Assembly: GCA_008921705.1 (NCBI GenBank)
Contig: VFFE01007188.1
Location: 1,336,691-1,400,690 of the forward strand
Source of the DNA: Burhinus oedicnemus
Lineage: Eukaryota > Chordata > Aves > Charadriiformes > Burhinidae
Direction of reading: 5' to 3'
DNA: 64,000 nucleotides
Every line of letters starts with the position of its first letter. Within the stretch, counting starts at the first letter, position 1. This document shows, one piece after another, positions 11,001 to 22,824 of the stretch. Both the position numbers and the translations under genes were made by a program. The notes under the pieces were generated by a model, which worked only from the letters and a program-made list of their open reading frames with translations, did not search any database and was not told the DNA's origin.

Positions 11001-12342
11001 TAGAAGATGAAGTAATAAGAGAAACTGTCATCAAAGTAGTGTTTGGAAACTTTTTCCTTAAAATAAATCTATGTTTATGTGTCTGTGTATATATATGTAT
11101 GCATGTTTGTATATATGCATAACCTGTTTATTGTATGATACTGTAATTTTATACCTGAACTTCTTCAGGCAGGTTCTTCTAGTGGAGAGAAAGATGAAGC
11201 AGAGATAATAGGTTTTGAAATAATGTAACACACAAGATGTGAGAGAACTAATGGAAGATCCTTCAGAAGCATACTGTAAACACAGAATCAAGTGTTTTCA
11301 AAATTACACATGAATAAATGAAAACTGCCAGAGAGGAATGTTGAAGACAATAGACAGAGATGCAGTGTTTGTGTTCCTCAAGAAAGGGAGAAAGTGCAAA
11401 TATTGTTCAGAGTGAAGACTATGTGGAACTTGTTAGTTCTGATGTAAGTAGATAATTCAGCTTAGTGTTTCTTTTACGCCTACTTAGAATAATTTGAAAG
11501 GATAACAGAACAAGACGCATTATTTGCTAAATATTATTTGGGCTTTTTTTTTTTTCCCCTGGTTATTTTTGCTTAATTAACAATATAGACTCTAAATCTC
11601 TATACCTAATGGAAGATATAACAGCACATTGATTTCTGCATTTGCACATATTCCCTCATAGTTTGTGTACAGGTCATTAGAATTGGTTACTATTGAAGGG
11701 AACAATATACTGTCATCAAACCAAAACTTGATTTCAGCATGATTTATGTCATATTGCAGAAAAGTTCAACAAATAAATTGTGTTTTGTAGTACGAAGTGT
11801 ACATCAAAATGTAGAAGTGTGAATACATCTGATTTTATCAGAGTGCACTTCGCTGCTTTTTTCCAATAAAAATAAAATACTTCTAAATCTAAGATACAGC
11901 CTCAGGACAATTTATTTTTTTCCCTGTGCATAAGGACTACTTTTATTTGAAGTAATACTCTCCCTTCAGGACTGTATGGCCACTCCAACTCTATGGGTTT
12001 GAAAGGCTGTTATTCAGAGAAAAAAAATGCAGGAAAAAGGTTTCTTCTGATTGACAAGCAATTTAGTTCAGGGGAGAGTTGGTAAACTGAGTGCTGAACC
12101 GAATGCTGAACTGACAGATACAGACGCTGAAATCCTGATTAACAGAAAATCCATGTTACTACTCTTGTAAGTGACAAAACACATTTTTTCAGATTGTTTC
12201 TGCCTCTCTACTTCTAACTTTGTTTGGCAGGACAGTCTGCAGGGATAATAAATTGTTCAGGCATTGGTTTCCAAGACTACCAGAAATGGTACCTCACAAA
12301 AGAATTTTCTTTATGAGTGGATAATTTGTGAACTGAACAAGT
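11001..12342. other. AT-rich spacer
   Basis: Contains alternating TATG/TG tracts at about 11078-11120 and several poly-T or poly-A runs (for example 11545-11560). No coding or element signal was recognised. Confidence 0.4.
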
Positions 12343-12927
12343 TCCTAGAACCGTTTAGGTTGGAAAAGACCTTTAAGATCATCTAGTCCAACCATTGGCC
12401 CTACTCTACCAGGTCTGCCACTAAACCATGTCTCTAAGCACCACTTCTACACGACTTTTAAACACATCTAGGAATGGTGACTCAATCACCTCCCCGGGCA
12501 GCCTCTTCCAATGGTTGAGAACTCTGCCAGTGACAAATTTTTTCCTAATGTCCATCCTAAAACTCCCCTGGTGCAACTTGAACCCATTTCCTCTTGTCCT
12601 ATTGCTAGTTACTTGGGAGAAGGGATCAGCGCCCATCGCACTACAACCTCCTTTCAGGTAGTTGTAGAGAGCAAGAAGGTCTCCCCTCAGCCTTCTCTTC
12701 TCCAAACTAAACAATCCTAATTCCTTCAGCCACTCCTCCTAAGACATGTTCTCCAGACCCCTCACCGTCTTTGTTGCCCTTCTCTGGACACGCTCCAGCA
12801 CCTCAATGTCCCTCCTATTCTGTGGCGCCCAAAACTGAACACAGGACTCAAGCTGTGGCCTCACCAGTGCTGAGTACAGGGGCACAATCACTTCCCTACT
12901 CCTGCTGGCCACACTATTCTTGATAGA
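12343..12927 (-). mobile_element. CR1 LINE 3' fragment
   Basis: On the minus strand this carries the CR1 ORF2 C-terminus ([21 protein letters not shown], later [19 protein letters not shown]) and the 3' UTR. The terminal octamers are eroded at the low-coordinate edge (CCTAGAACCG). The upper edge at about 12927 is a 5' truncation in the block encoding LASRSREV-like residues. The open minus-strand stretch at 12421-12714 is part of this remnant. Confidence 0.9.
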
Positions 12928-13848
12928 GGATGAACATGACTATATTAAAAAAAAATGAGGAAGAAAGTCCACATCAAGAAGAAAAGAAAAAAAAAGTCAC
13001 CTTTTCCTTCAATATCCTTTCCCACTGTGTATTTTATTTGATAAGAACTTGAAACTGAAGTTACTTAGATTAATGTAGTGCCTCAAGAATGTTGACAGTT
13101 TCAAAGCAAACTATGGTTTTTCTAACTGTATGGAAGCTTATTTGCTAAGATGATACCATGAGTAGCTCAAGAGTTGCTTATTTGCTCAGTTTTTTATGAT
13201 TTTATTTTCCTAACTTGAATGGAGGTCTTAAGTATTCAGGATTCACTGAACATAAAGAAATATAAAAAAGAAATGAAAACATAAAGTTATTTGAGTGCAA
13301 AAAATTCTTTGATAGAACTGGTTCTTTGTAAGACAAAATATCAGCAATGAACATAGAGACAGCAACTCAAAGACAAAAGGCAAATTTATTTTAAGAAAAA
13401 ATGCAGAAAGCCCTAGTGTAATCAGGCATAAAAATTAATATTACATTTCTTCAAAAGATTTCAGCTTATCTTGGTTGTCAGTTGTATTGTGCCATATAAT
13501 AGCCACAAGTTCCAGTTTTGTATGGTGTACACAAAAGCTACTGCATGCACAATATTTTTCCTCTCACGTCTTTTTTGATTTATCTACTTGTTGTTTGATT
13601 AAAATTCCAGAATGTGGAAAAAAAATCAAATTAAGAGCAGCAAACCAACAACAACAAAACTATACTACAAAACATGCTATATCTGAGCAAAAGTTTTATG
13701 GGTATGATTAACTATAAACACATGAATAATATCGACCTACTCCGTCCAGCCCATAAACAAACACTTGATTCTTCCTGAATTCAGAAATGTTGCAAATCTT
13801 AGGTGACTTCCCAAAGTGTTAAAATCCATGAACAAGACATTAACAAAA
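12928..13848. other. AT-rich spacer
   Basis: Poly-A-rich with no recognised gene. A 78-codon frame at 13475-13711 has no domain features. Confidence 0.4.
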
Positions 13849-14064
13849 TATATTAGGAAAAATTTCTTCACAGAAAGGGTTATCAAGCATTGGAACAGGC
13901 TGCCCAGGGAAGTGGTGGAGTCACCATCCCTGGAGGTATTTAAAAGACAGGTAGATGTGGTGCTTAGGGACAAGGTTGAATGGTGGTTTTGGCAGTGTCA
14001 GATTGATGGTTGGACTAGAGGATCTTAATGGTCCCTTCCAACCTAGGGGGTTCTGTGATTCTAA
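13849..14064 (+). mobile_element. CR1 LINE 3' tail (short)
   Basis: About 215 bp of CR1 3' end. It starts at the block encoding RKNFFTERV, contains [23 protein letters not shown] and ends with degenerate octamers (TTCTGTGATTCT). Confidence 0.92.
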
Positions 14065-14689
14065 GAAAAGTGATAAAGTCTTATATTCAATATCTTCATG
14101 CACATAGAAGAACATATAAATGGCAAATTGAAGGGTCCAGGCAACCACTGATTTCAAATTATCTGCAAGAACTCAAGAAATAGGTCTAAGCATTGCTTTG
14201 GCAGTATAGACATTATTTCAGCAGTTTAGACATTAAACCAGCTGAAAACACTTACTAGAAGGACTTGTTAAAAAAATAAAAATTGGTGTATATATATATA
14301 TATATGTAAGTAGTCAGGCTGTAAGGACTTTAAAAAAAAAGCTTAGAATATATTACCATTTAATTTGATGGTAAAACCTCAAATGGAATATTATGTGCAA
14401 TTATCTCAGAATATACCAGATAGAGAAAAGGTACAACTAAAAGCACACAGTATTATTACAGTTATTCCATAGATGAAAATCTAAAGCAATTGAAATTCTT
14501 GCTTAGAGATGAAAATTTGGACACATTGTATGATGGTAATATAAAAATGTAAATAAAATGTAAAATAAAAATTGCCGAACGCCTATTTACCTAAGATTTA
14601 CTTAATTATCATAATTTAAGTGAAAAAAGTGAATGAAAAGGAAAAAAAGATCTAAGCAAGAGGAAACTGTTTTTCAGGAATTTTATTTA

Positions 14690-14745
14690 ATTAATACTAT
14701 TTATTTCATTAATATTATTTATTTCATTAATAAAATTATTAACCT
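14690..14745. repeat. 18-bp imperfect tandem repeat
   Basis: The unit TATTTATTTCATTAATAT occurs about 2.5 times with small changes. AT-only slippage is the probable origin. Confidence 0.75.
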
Positions 14746-16231
14746 CACAGCAAAATTTAACTCCCTACTACTCATAAACTCCAAATATTGTGGGATACAA
14801 ACATTAGCAGAAACAGAAAAAACTATTGGATATATATTGACATGGACAAGCATTCTTTATGCAGTCCTCCTAAGTGATGAAAAAAATGGTTCAATACTTA
14901 ACTCATTCTCTTCCTCGTGATGGTTGGGAAATTCTCCTTGTGGACAAATTCATAAAGGTATTTTAACACATACTAATACTTAAGTATCTGACTATTCCTT
15001 ATGTAAAGAATGGAAAGTATATTAAACTTATGTCTTCCATTTAAATCCATAGAAATTGTCCTGTCTGGAAAAGGAAGATTTAGCAAATAAAGATTTCCTG
15101 GATATTTTGGTAGTAGGGTTTGTTAATAGCGATTGTCAAAGACAAGTTAAAGGATGACATGAAGAAACCCAAAAAAATGTCTTATCTGTGATATTAGTCT
15201 GTAGAGTCTCTTATTCAACCTGAGTGTCAATGCTACATTGCATGAATTCATAAGTACTTTTAAAAATAACCAATTCATTATTAAAGTGTAAGACCTATAC
15301 CTACTCTGATGATAAGACAGAAAAATGTATGCCTGACCAACTTTATTTTTATCAAGATATTTTGAATGAACAAGTATAAGAAATGAATCTTAGTACTAGA
15401 AAACAGTCCTAAAAGTTTGATTATTTTTTTAATCCAGAAAAATATTGTTCAGATATTTTTCCACATGATATGCTATTAAGATAGATATAGTCAATATAAT
15501 GAAGTATGAAAAACAACCCATTGTAAATACTGAGCTTCATTATCCTCTTATAGTGTCTCAAAACACAGGATAAGAAGTTTCTCCCTGCCTCCCACACGCC
15601 AAGGCCTTTTAAAGGTTGATTAATCTGTTATTTATGGCAGAAGCAGGAATACGTAATTCCCCTCCACTGGATAATCTATGGGCTATAATAAAAATTATCA
15701 CTAAAGCTGCCAAACCTCATCATAGTCAAGCAGATTTATAATACACTTTAGCTCTCAATCATTATATTATAGCCATATGTATTTTAATAATCATTGATAA
15801 AACTATATCATCCATTGTTTTATCATACTGTGTACCCATGATGCCATTTGTCACCAACAGGTCAATATGTATCCATGCTGAAAAAAAAATAAAATATGCA
15901 GACATATTAGGATGTAATCAACTCTGGACACTCCAGTCTCAAAGAAGGATTGCTATGTTATTGTTATTCTATATATCAATTCCTTGGAAGACTTAAGAAT
16001 CTCTAAACATAAAATTTGTGAAAGTGGTAATTTTAATTGTTCATCTAGCTACAGTTTGAACTGAGGTCACAGAAGAAGTGGGTAGATTTTTTTAACAACA
16101 CTGCTTTGACCTAAGTTTGTACTTATCAAAGTAAATAATAAACTATTATTAAAGTAAACAATATATTATTTACAATATTATTGGGAAAAAAAAAGTCAAA
16201 ATTAGGTTCTGAAAATCCCACACTATCTTTT

Positions 16232-16262
16232 TAATGTAATACTAGTATATACTAGTACATTA
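16232..16262. repeat. Near-perfect 31-bp palindrome
   Basis: ACTAGTATATACTAGT (16241-16256) is a perfect 16-bp palindrome. The arms extend to TAATGTA on the left and ACATTA on the right with a 2-bp interruption on the left arm. A further TACTAGTA follows at about 16265-16272. It could form a cruciform. No terminal repeats of a transposon are apparent. Confidence 0.8.
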
Positions 16263-19200
16263 CGTACTAGTAATCATGTCTTATATTATGACTAAGTGTC
16301 CTGCCTTTTGGAGAGCAGGGATAACGTTTATTAAACTTGGAAATAATCATTGTGAAATCATACAAAACTTTCAAACTGAATTGTAAAGCCATACAAAAGC
16401 TTTCTGCAAGCAGACACTCCACTGTTTTAAAACTGAGACATCTTATTCGTCTGTCATTGGGATATATAGTTTACATTAGAAAATTTAAATTTCCTTGTAT
16501 GTATTTTATTACATATTCTATCCAGATACTTTCTAGACGTATGAGTTATTACTATTATAAATCCAATATTGATTGCTTTGAAACTGAGGACTCAGATATT
16601 TTTAAATTTTTTTTTAAATAAATAAGTTAAATCTTTTGTGTAGTTTAAATGAAACAAATAAAAGCATGAAAATGCTAGATTATCATCTATTGATGCAATT
16701 AGGAATTTTTCTTCAATCTAGAGTAGTTTCTACATTTTCAATGACAATAAAAATAAAGTATTTTGTGTTTGTTTTGTATTAATTTCACTTCATTTAGTTT
16801 TTCTCTAAAAGCCTATTTTTCTTTTTTTAAAAAAAAATCTTTTATCCTACATACACATATAAGAATGAGTAATATAACCATTCTAAATGAATACAAAAAT
16901 AGCTTGCATCAGTTCACAAACTCAGTCAAAACCTGTTTCTTTACTGGGCATTCTTTTATTCTTCTTCTGTGGCTTTGGGGAGGGACACTAATATTCTTTC
17001 TGGACTTCATTTGCCTGATTTTGTTTTCATAAGAAGCAAGTCATAGTGCATGACTTAAGTATGATCTTCTGATTTTTTCTTCATAAAATATTTTCTGTTA
17101 CAAAAATTTTAACACAATTCTCACTTCCTAGAAGAAAGAAAAGCAGAATACAGAAGTTACCATGCATTATGGCTCAACTGTGCGGAAGACATTGATCAGT
17201 ATCTTGTGCAAGTAAAGGCTAAATTTCAAATGCATGAATTTAAGCAGTCTAAATAACTCTATTTTTAAATATTTTGTTTTACTGGCAAATTTTTTGAGTT
17301 AAATATTTGCTAAGCCAGACCTTCTACAGTAATTTAAATTAGTTTCTTAACTAAAATAAATGTTTTTAAACTAAGTACTCAGCACCTGAGTCATGGGAGT
17401 CTCTGATGCAGGCTGGTTCTAAACTTTGGGTCATTTACAATTTCTTTTTTCTTTTGAAAGAAAAATACTTCATAAAGTGCAAAAAAATTATTTGCACAAA
17501 TTTCTATAGTTTTTTTTTGAGGAAAAACTCCATGAGAGAAACATGGCCAATAAAAGTGAAATAGGAGATTAAACATCTGAATCAGATTATTTAGAGTATC
17601 ATCCACACATACTAAATTTGCTACAATGCAAGTTGAATGTGTTGCATATGTAAAGATACTATTCTAAAGAGTGCTGAAATGCAACACATCTGATAACATT
17701 GAAAATGCTTCAACCTGATTAAAGTCAGTCCACTTTGTGTCCCTGATGCATATCCTGGTTTCAATGGTTAGATTTTATTTGTTAGGAATTAAGAATTTAT
17801 TGCTTCACTTTCAACCAGTTAACCTCTGTTATGACTTTCAAAAAAAACCAAAAAAAACCAAAAAACAAAAAGCCTAACTACATGGAATGGATGAAGAACA
17901 TACTCAAAGAAATCATATCTGTTACTGTTTTAAATCACAGTAAGCAATGGCAGTAATATTAAGGCACCTGCATCAACAGAGGATCAGGTAGGCCTGTTTT
18001 CCTGCAGAAGCCATGAATTGGTCATAATGGCTTCAAAAGACATAAGACAGAGTCCCATACATGACAGGAAGCACTTGGTATGCAAGAAACTATATATAAC
18101 TCCACAGAGTAAAAGGATAACAGAAAAAGGGGGTAGGGTGTTAATATTTGTTTTGGTACATATTTTGGAGAAAGGAGAAACCTCTTACAGTTCGCAGTTA
18201 TTTTAATGAAGGGGATCCTTTCCCTTCCTCATTCTCTTTGTTTAATCAAATGGTCCTACGTTTGGGTAATGGAACCTCAGTTTCTGCCTCTGTTTCTGGG
18301 TGGGGTAGGAATTGGAAACAAACAAGCAAACATAAATCAACAAGCCAACAGCAATACTGAAAAAGGCCAAGGAATCACATGGTCACCAGTGATGTATACA
18401 TGCTGACACAATAGAAGTATTATGATTCTATGTGCATATTTTATCAAATATTATCAAAACCTTTTGGTACTGATGCCCACAATACTAGTCTTTTGCTCTT
18501 CTGTGCAGCACCTTTGTGTTATTCTTTAATGATTGCCCTGCTGTGCGTTGGATTCATAATCCCTTCTCAAATCTATCCCTCCCCTCTTTTGCCATTCACA
18601 GTCGGTCTGATCATGGGATCTGAACAACCTATTTTAGATCTGGAATCAAAACTGTACTTACTCCTTCATCCCCTTTTTGTGAGATGTTGTATGAAACAGG
18701 AGAGGGGTAGAGGCATCTATTGCATCTGTGAGAAAAGTGAATGAGGCAAAGGTGCATTGGTGGATCAGAGGATTTCACATGCACTGTGGCAGGAGGTGAA
18801 GGAGGCTTGCTAGCAACTACTGCATCGCCTCCTGTGAAGTCTTGAGAAGTTCCCAGTTCTCCAGAAATATCAGGACTGATGATGGGAGGCATTACTAAAG
18901 GAGCAAGAAAGATTCCTGTATTCTTTTATAGCCCCCCAAGTTTACCATATCACATCCTCCAAAGACTCCTTAGTTTCCACGAGGATTTTTGGTATCTATA
19001 TTGTCACAGATTCAAATGTTAACCCCCATATCTATTATTCACTTACCCCATATATTCATTATGGTAATTTTCATCATGTTAAAATTGTGAAAAAAGCAAA
19101 GGATTTTGTAATAAAAAGCAAAAAATAAAGCATACAATATATCCCTTTCAGAACATAAAGATACTATCTAGCATTGTCCTCAAATAGTATTATTTTGTGA

Positions 19201-19386
19201 CATACAAAAGAAGAGAGAGTATACATGGAGAGCAAGGTGTATCAAGCTCAGTACTGTGACATATCAGTGACAGTAACAGTCAATAGCAAGCCATAACATA
19301 TTTTGATAGAAGAAATGTGGTTACACTGTAAAGAAAGCATTAAAAATCACTTATAGCTCGGGCTGCAGATGCTCAGCTTTAAAAAA

Positions 19387-19414
19387 ACCAAAACCAAAAC
19401 CAAAACCAAAACCA
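19387..19414 (+). repeat. (CCAAAA)n simple repeat
   Basis: About five CCAAAA units are preceded by an A7 run. Low-complexity, slippage type. Confidence 0.9.
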
Positions 19415-19754
19415 ATCAAATCTAGTATCTGTCAGGTTCACAAACAGTAAATTAAAATCTACTGTTTCATATTTAAATGCCGATGACATTATATAATTAT
19501 CAGAAGCTTTTTCTTTTTACTAGTGGCCTCAGGTATTCAGGTAACAAACAACCCCCGGGATCTGCTGCAACAATGTAATTGTTCACTTCCTTCCTTGTAT
19601 TTTTCTTCTCCAAAGTCTTACTGACTTTTTTTTTTCCCTTTTAACTACTCTGTGTGGGAAAAAAAAAATTAAAAATCCAGAGGTTTTTTATCTAATTATA
19701 GAATGCCAGGTATGTCTCCTAGTTTCCAACAACAGTGTATGGGTTTGGGTTGTG

Positions 19755-20950
19755 ATAGAGTTAATGGCAGCATTGATCTGTTCCCAGTGCTATGACATCA
19801 TTGTCATTAGTGAGATTTGATGAAATGAGTCCCATGGCTGGAGTGCAGAAGTGAAGGGCTGTGCCTTGTTCAAGAGGGAAAGGCAGAGCAGGTGAGGTGG
19901 AGGAGTTGCACTGTATGTAAGGGAGAGGATTGTGTGCACAGTCCTTACAGTTAGGGATGATGCGGTTGAGAGCCTTTGGTTGAGGATTAGGGGGATGGAA
20001 AACAAAGCTGAGGTCATTGTGGGTGTCTACTATTGAGCACCCAGCCAAGATGATAGCACTGATGAGTTATTCTATAGGCAATTAGGAGAAATCTCTGGAT
20101 CAATAGCCCTTGTCCTTTTGAGAGGTTTCAGTTTCTCAGCTATCAACTGGGAATATCATACTGCTGTGACAAGCAAGTCTGGGAAATTTCTGAAGTATGT
20201 TTAAGATAGTTTCATGTCAAAAATACTCAGCCAATGAGGAAAGATGCCCTCCTAGACTTGTATTTTTGAGCAGAGAAGGACTCGTGGGAGATGTGATGGT
20301 AGGTGGCTGTCTTGGCCACAGTGACCACAAAATGGTTGAGTTTAAAATTTTGTGTGTAATGAGAAAAAAGGTCAGCAGAGTTGCTACTCTGGATTTCAAG
20401 AGAGGAAATTTCAATCTACTCGGGGAGCTAGTTTACAGTACCCTCTGGGAATCTGCTTTTGAGGGCTTAAGGGTCCATGAAAGCAGGTCAGTTTTTAAGA
20501 ATCAGCTTTAGAAGCACAGGAGCAGGCAATTCCATGGTGCCAAAAGTCAAACAAGTGGGGCAGAAGACCAGCTTGGCTGAACAGGGAACTCCTCTTGCAA
20601 GTCAGGTGGAAAAAGAAATCGTATGATATCTGGAAGCAAGTTCAGGCTTCGCAGGAAGATCACAGAGCTGTAGTTCACATGTGTAGGGAGAAAACATGAA
20701 AAGCCAAAGTACAACTAGAGGTGAGGTGAAACTGACCAGTGTTGTGTCAGTCAACAAAAAAAGGCTTTTTTAAAGTATCTTAATAGCAAGAGAAGTTCTA
20801 AGGAAAATACCAGACCAATACTTGATGAAGATCATCATCTGACTAATCGGGATGAAGAAAAGGCAGAGGCTTTCAATGCATTTTTTGCATCGGTCTTTAA
20901 TATTAAGGAGGAGTCTTGTGCTGCCTGATCCTCTGAGTTGGAGGATGTCC
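19755..20950 (+). mobile_element. CR1 LINE ORF2 5' part (endonuclease region), decayed
   Basis: This older CR1 copy keeps the endonuclease half of ORF2 and no 3' end. Readable islands, in shifting frames, are WDESHGWS-like sequence at about 19820, GGVALYVRERIVCTV at about 19895-19945, the block VESLWLRIRGMENKAEVIVGVYY at about 19965-20030, EGLVGDVMVGGCLGHSDHKM at about 20272-20330, then ATLDFKRGNF and, near 20870-20905, the RT-linker block AFNAFFASVF-like. That order is CR1 endonuclease through linker. Because it ends before the RT, it is either truncated at its 3' side or disrupted by later rearrangement. Confidence 0.85.
20197..20511 (+). pseudogene. CR1 endonuclease (APE-type) C-terminal remnant
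   Basis: A 104-codon open stretch lies inside the decayed CR1. It contains the conserved APE-endonuclease end motif SDH (GHSDHKMVEF at about 20317-20346), where the histidine is catalytic in the family, preceded by GLVGDVMVGG. APE-type endonucleases nick the insertion target of non-LTR elements. The domain's N-terminal half is in other frames upstream (19800-20050), so the unit is broken and not functional. Confidence 0.8.
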
Positions 20951-21199
20951 CAGTCTGAGGTAAAACAGGGCCAATTTTCTGTTCAGTAATTTTACTTTGC
21001 AGCTAAGCCTCTTCTAACTACTGAAATAAACTGCATATTGTGCAGAAGCTGTTCACTCTCAAGAGTGACAAGACCTATGGTTATAGTTGGTGTCAAGGAA
21101 TAGTATGCAGAGAGGTTCTTGCTTATCCTTATTGCTATAACAACCAAGGGCAGCCAACTTTGTTATTTCCCCCGTTGGAGGGTCGGAAGCAGAAAAGAA
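20951..21199. other. Unassigned sequence between CR1 and LTR-like block
   Basis: No clear gene. It could be part of the CR1 linker or of the LTR-like block that follows. Confidence 0.35.
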
Positions 21200-21680
21200 T
21201 AGAGGGGTCACAGCTGTGGGGAGGAGTGGACAGGACAGGTGACCCAAAACTGACCAACAGGGTATTCCATCCCATCTGCCTCATGCTCAATATAAGCTTA
21301 TTAGTTTCTGCTTACTGTGCTTCATAAATTTGGAGTCAAAGAGACAACAGGGCTGGCTTGAGCCGTCAGAAGGATGGCTTTGTTCTCTCTGCTGACCCTT
21401 TTAGGCATCCCAGGAAGAGCGCAGGACATGTCTGCAACCCCCTGGGTTGCACTATTCCAGTCTGCTCTCCTTCTTGGAGTTTCCCCTCTCCTCATCTTTG
21501 GGACGCTGGGGTTCTGCATACAGCTGCTCACTCAAGACAGCTATGCAGCTGCTATTTCTACTGCAGCCAGCAAAGCCAAACTAATCTTTCTACTTTTCCA
21601 TGAGAGTGCAAACCACCACCTTTTACCCAGACATTATGTGAAGAAGAATAAAGTTGGCATTAAAAAGTTGAAGTTAAGGA
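21200..21680 (+). mobile_element. Candidate ERV LTR-like block
   Basis: The stretch from about 21238 (GTGACCCAAAACTGACCAAC, a GGGTATTCCATCCCAT block, CATGCTCAATATAAGC) parallels the U3/TATA neighbourhood of the 42453-43009 LTR (GGGGTATCCCATAACAT, CCATGCTTAGCAATAAAAGC) in the same orientation. Downstream, GGGTTCTGCATACAGCTGCT and an AATAAAG at 21648-21654 fit an R/U5-type segment. I infer a decayed ERVL-type LTR with unclear ends and no visible target-site duplication. Confidence 0.45.
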
Positions 21681-21943
21681 AAAAAGACAGAATTCTGCGG
21701 AAACTCCATCTCTGGACTCGGTCTCCAAGGTGCATCCTCTTTCGCTCTGTCCCATAACAACAGAAAGTCTTTCCATGTGGACCACTGCTTTGGCTGGAGG
21801 AAACATGCCCTTCTAACCCTTACAACAGTGGCACAAGGATACTTGCAGAAAGAGGGTGAGACTGACTGTGGTTGGCATGGGTACAGGTATGCAGCATCCC
21901 AGGAAACATCCACATGTACTCATGACCAAAAGCAGCTTGGCAA

Positions 21944-22016
21944 AGCTGCTGGAAAGCAGCTTGGTAGAAGAGGCCCTGAGGGTCCTAGTGGACACCAAGT
22001 TGACCAGGACACACTG
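21944..22016 (+). mobile_element. Short CR1 RT scrap
   Basis: About 70 bp encodes LLESSLVEEALRVLVDTKLT. It is aligned by eye to [20 protein letters not shown] in the 25.7-kb CR1 copy. The flanks do not continue the homology, so it is an isolated scrap or a heavily rearranged piece. Confidence 0.5.
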
Positions 22017-22421
22017 GGGAGCGCCACCCAGTGCCCCTCCCCCACCCCTCCTGCCCCTGTGCAACTTTTGGAGTCAGAATACGATGCTCTTTTGACCCAG
22101 CACTGGCCACAGCAATGGCCCTAGTGCTTGCGGGGACAGTGCTGTGCCGACACAGAGTGGTGCTGGGGAGAGTCAAGCTCTTGCCAAGCAGCACTGCCTG
22201 GCATGAGGACCTGCTTTGGCAGCTTTGCTTGGACCAGTTGGGCAGTGTCCTGAGCGCCGTGAGCATGTCCTACGCAAGGGTTCTCCTGGCCTTGGTGGGA
22301 TGGGCCAGGTAAACTGCTGCCACAGGTCCAGGTGGGCTTCTCCCACAGCTCAGGGATGTGCTGGCACAGCCAGCCCCTACAGCAGCCACCTTTCTCATGC
22401 CTGAAACTGTCTGCTCTTCAG

Positions 22422-22571
22422 GGACGACCCTGACCCCATGCAGCAGTGCGTGCCTCTCCTGGCGTCACTCGAGCTGCTGTTCTGTCAGCAAGTGTGGGTG
22501 ACCCAGGATTGTGGGACAAGGAAGAGGAATGTCCTCCTCTTCAATGACACTTTGGTCATCGTCAAGGCCAA
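22422..22571 (+). pseudogene. Isolated exon resembling the ARHGAP20-type PH domain
   Basis: A 150-bp segment has exon-like edges. The upstream side ends in a pyrimidine-rich acceptor (CTGTCTGCTCTTCAG, AG at 22420-22421), and the downstream side is a GTAAGA donor (22572-22577). In the frame starting at 22423 it is fully open. Its final part (KRNVLLFNDTLVIVKAK) has the beta-strand pattern of PH domains, closest in my memory to ARHGAP20-like Rho GTPase-activating proteins, which are multi-copy in some birds. A second donor-like site (GGCCAGGTAAAC, about 22307-22318) suggests another exon just upstream. Retained introns argue for a segmental duplicate rather than a retrocopy. No further exons were recognised, so I call it a gene fragment; a live exon of a larger gene is possible. 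Confidence 0.35.
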
Positions 22572-22824
22572 GTAAGATTCGCAGACCCCAGCTGCCTTTC
22601 CTCCCAAGCCCTGGCCTTGGCACCAGGGCAGGGACACCCAAGGAGCAGCCCCAGGCCCCCAGCACCCTGGTGCTGGATGCACCCATGGCTGCACCTGTGA
22701 CAGGCTCACACTAAAGGGGAGCCACCGGGCTTATGTACTTGTGTACTTCCAGTATGTTTAAATGATCCTAACCTGAATCCCTTCCACTGATGGTAAGTCT
22801 TACTTGCTGTGGACTTTCCCACAG

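Larger units (their letters stand above)
14065..19754. other. AT-rich, repeat-poor interval
   Basis: About 5.7 kb without CR1 or LTR sequence and without a credible gene. It holds a (TA)n tract at 14287-14305, an imperfect 18-bp tandem repeat at about 14690-14745, a near-perfect palindrome at 16232-16262, A-rich tracts at 17838-17872 and a CCAAAA hexamer repeat at 19387-19414. The part around 15590-15860 is dense in homeodomain-type TAAT/ATTA words and could be a conserved non-coding element, but that needs alignment. Confidence 0.4.
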
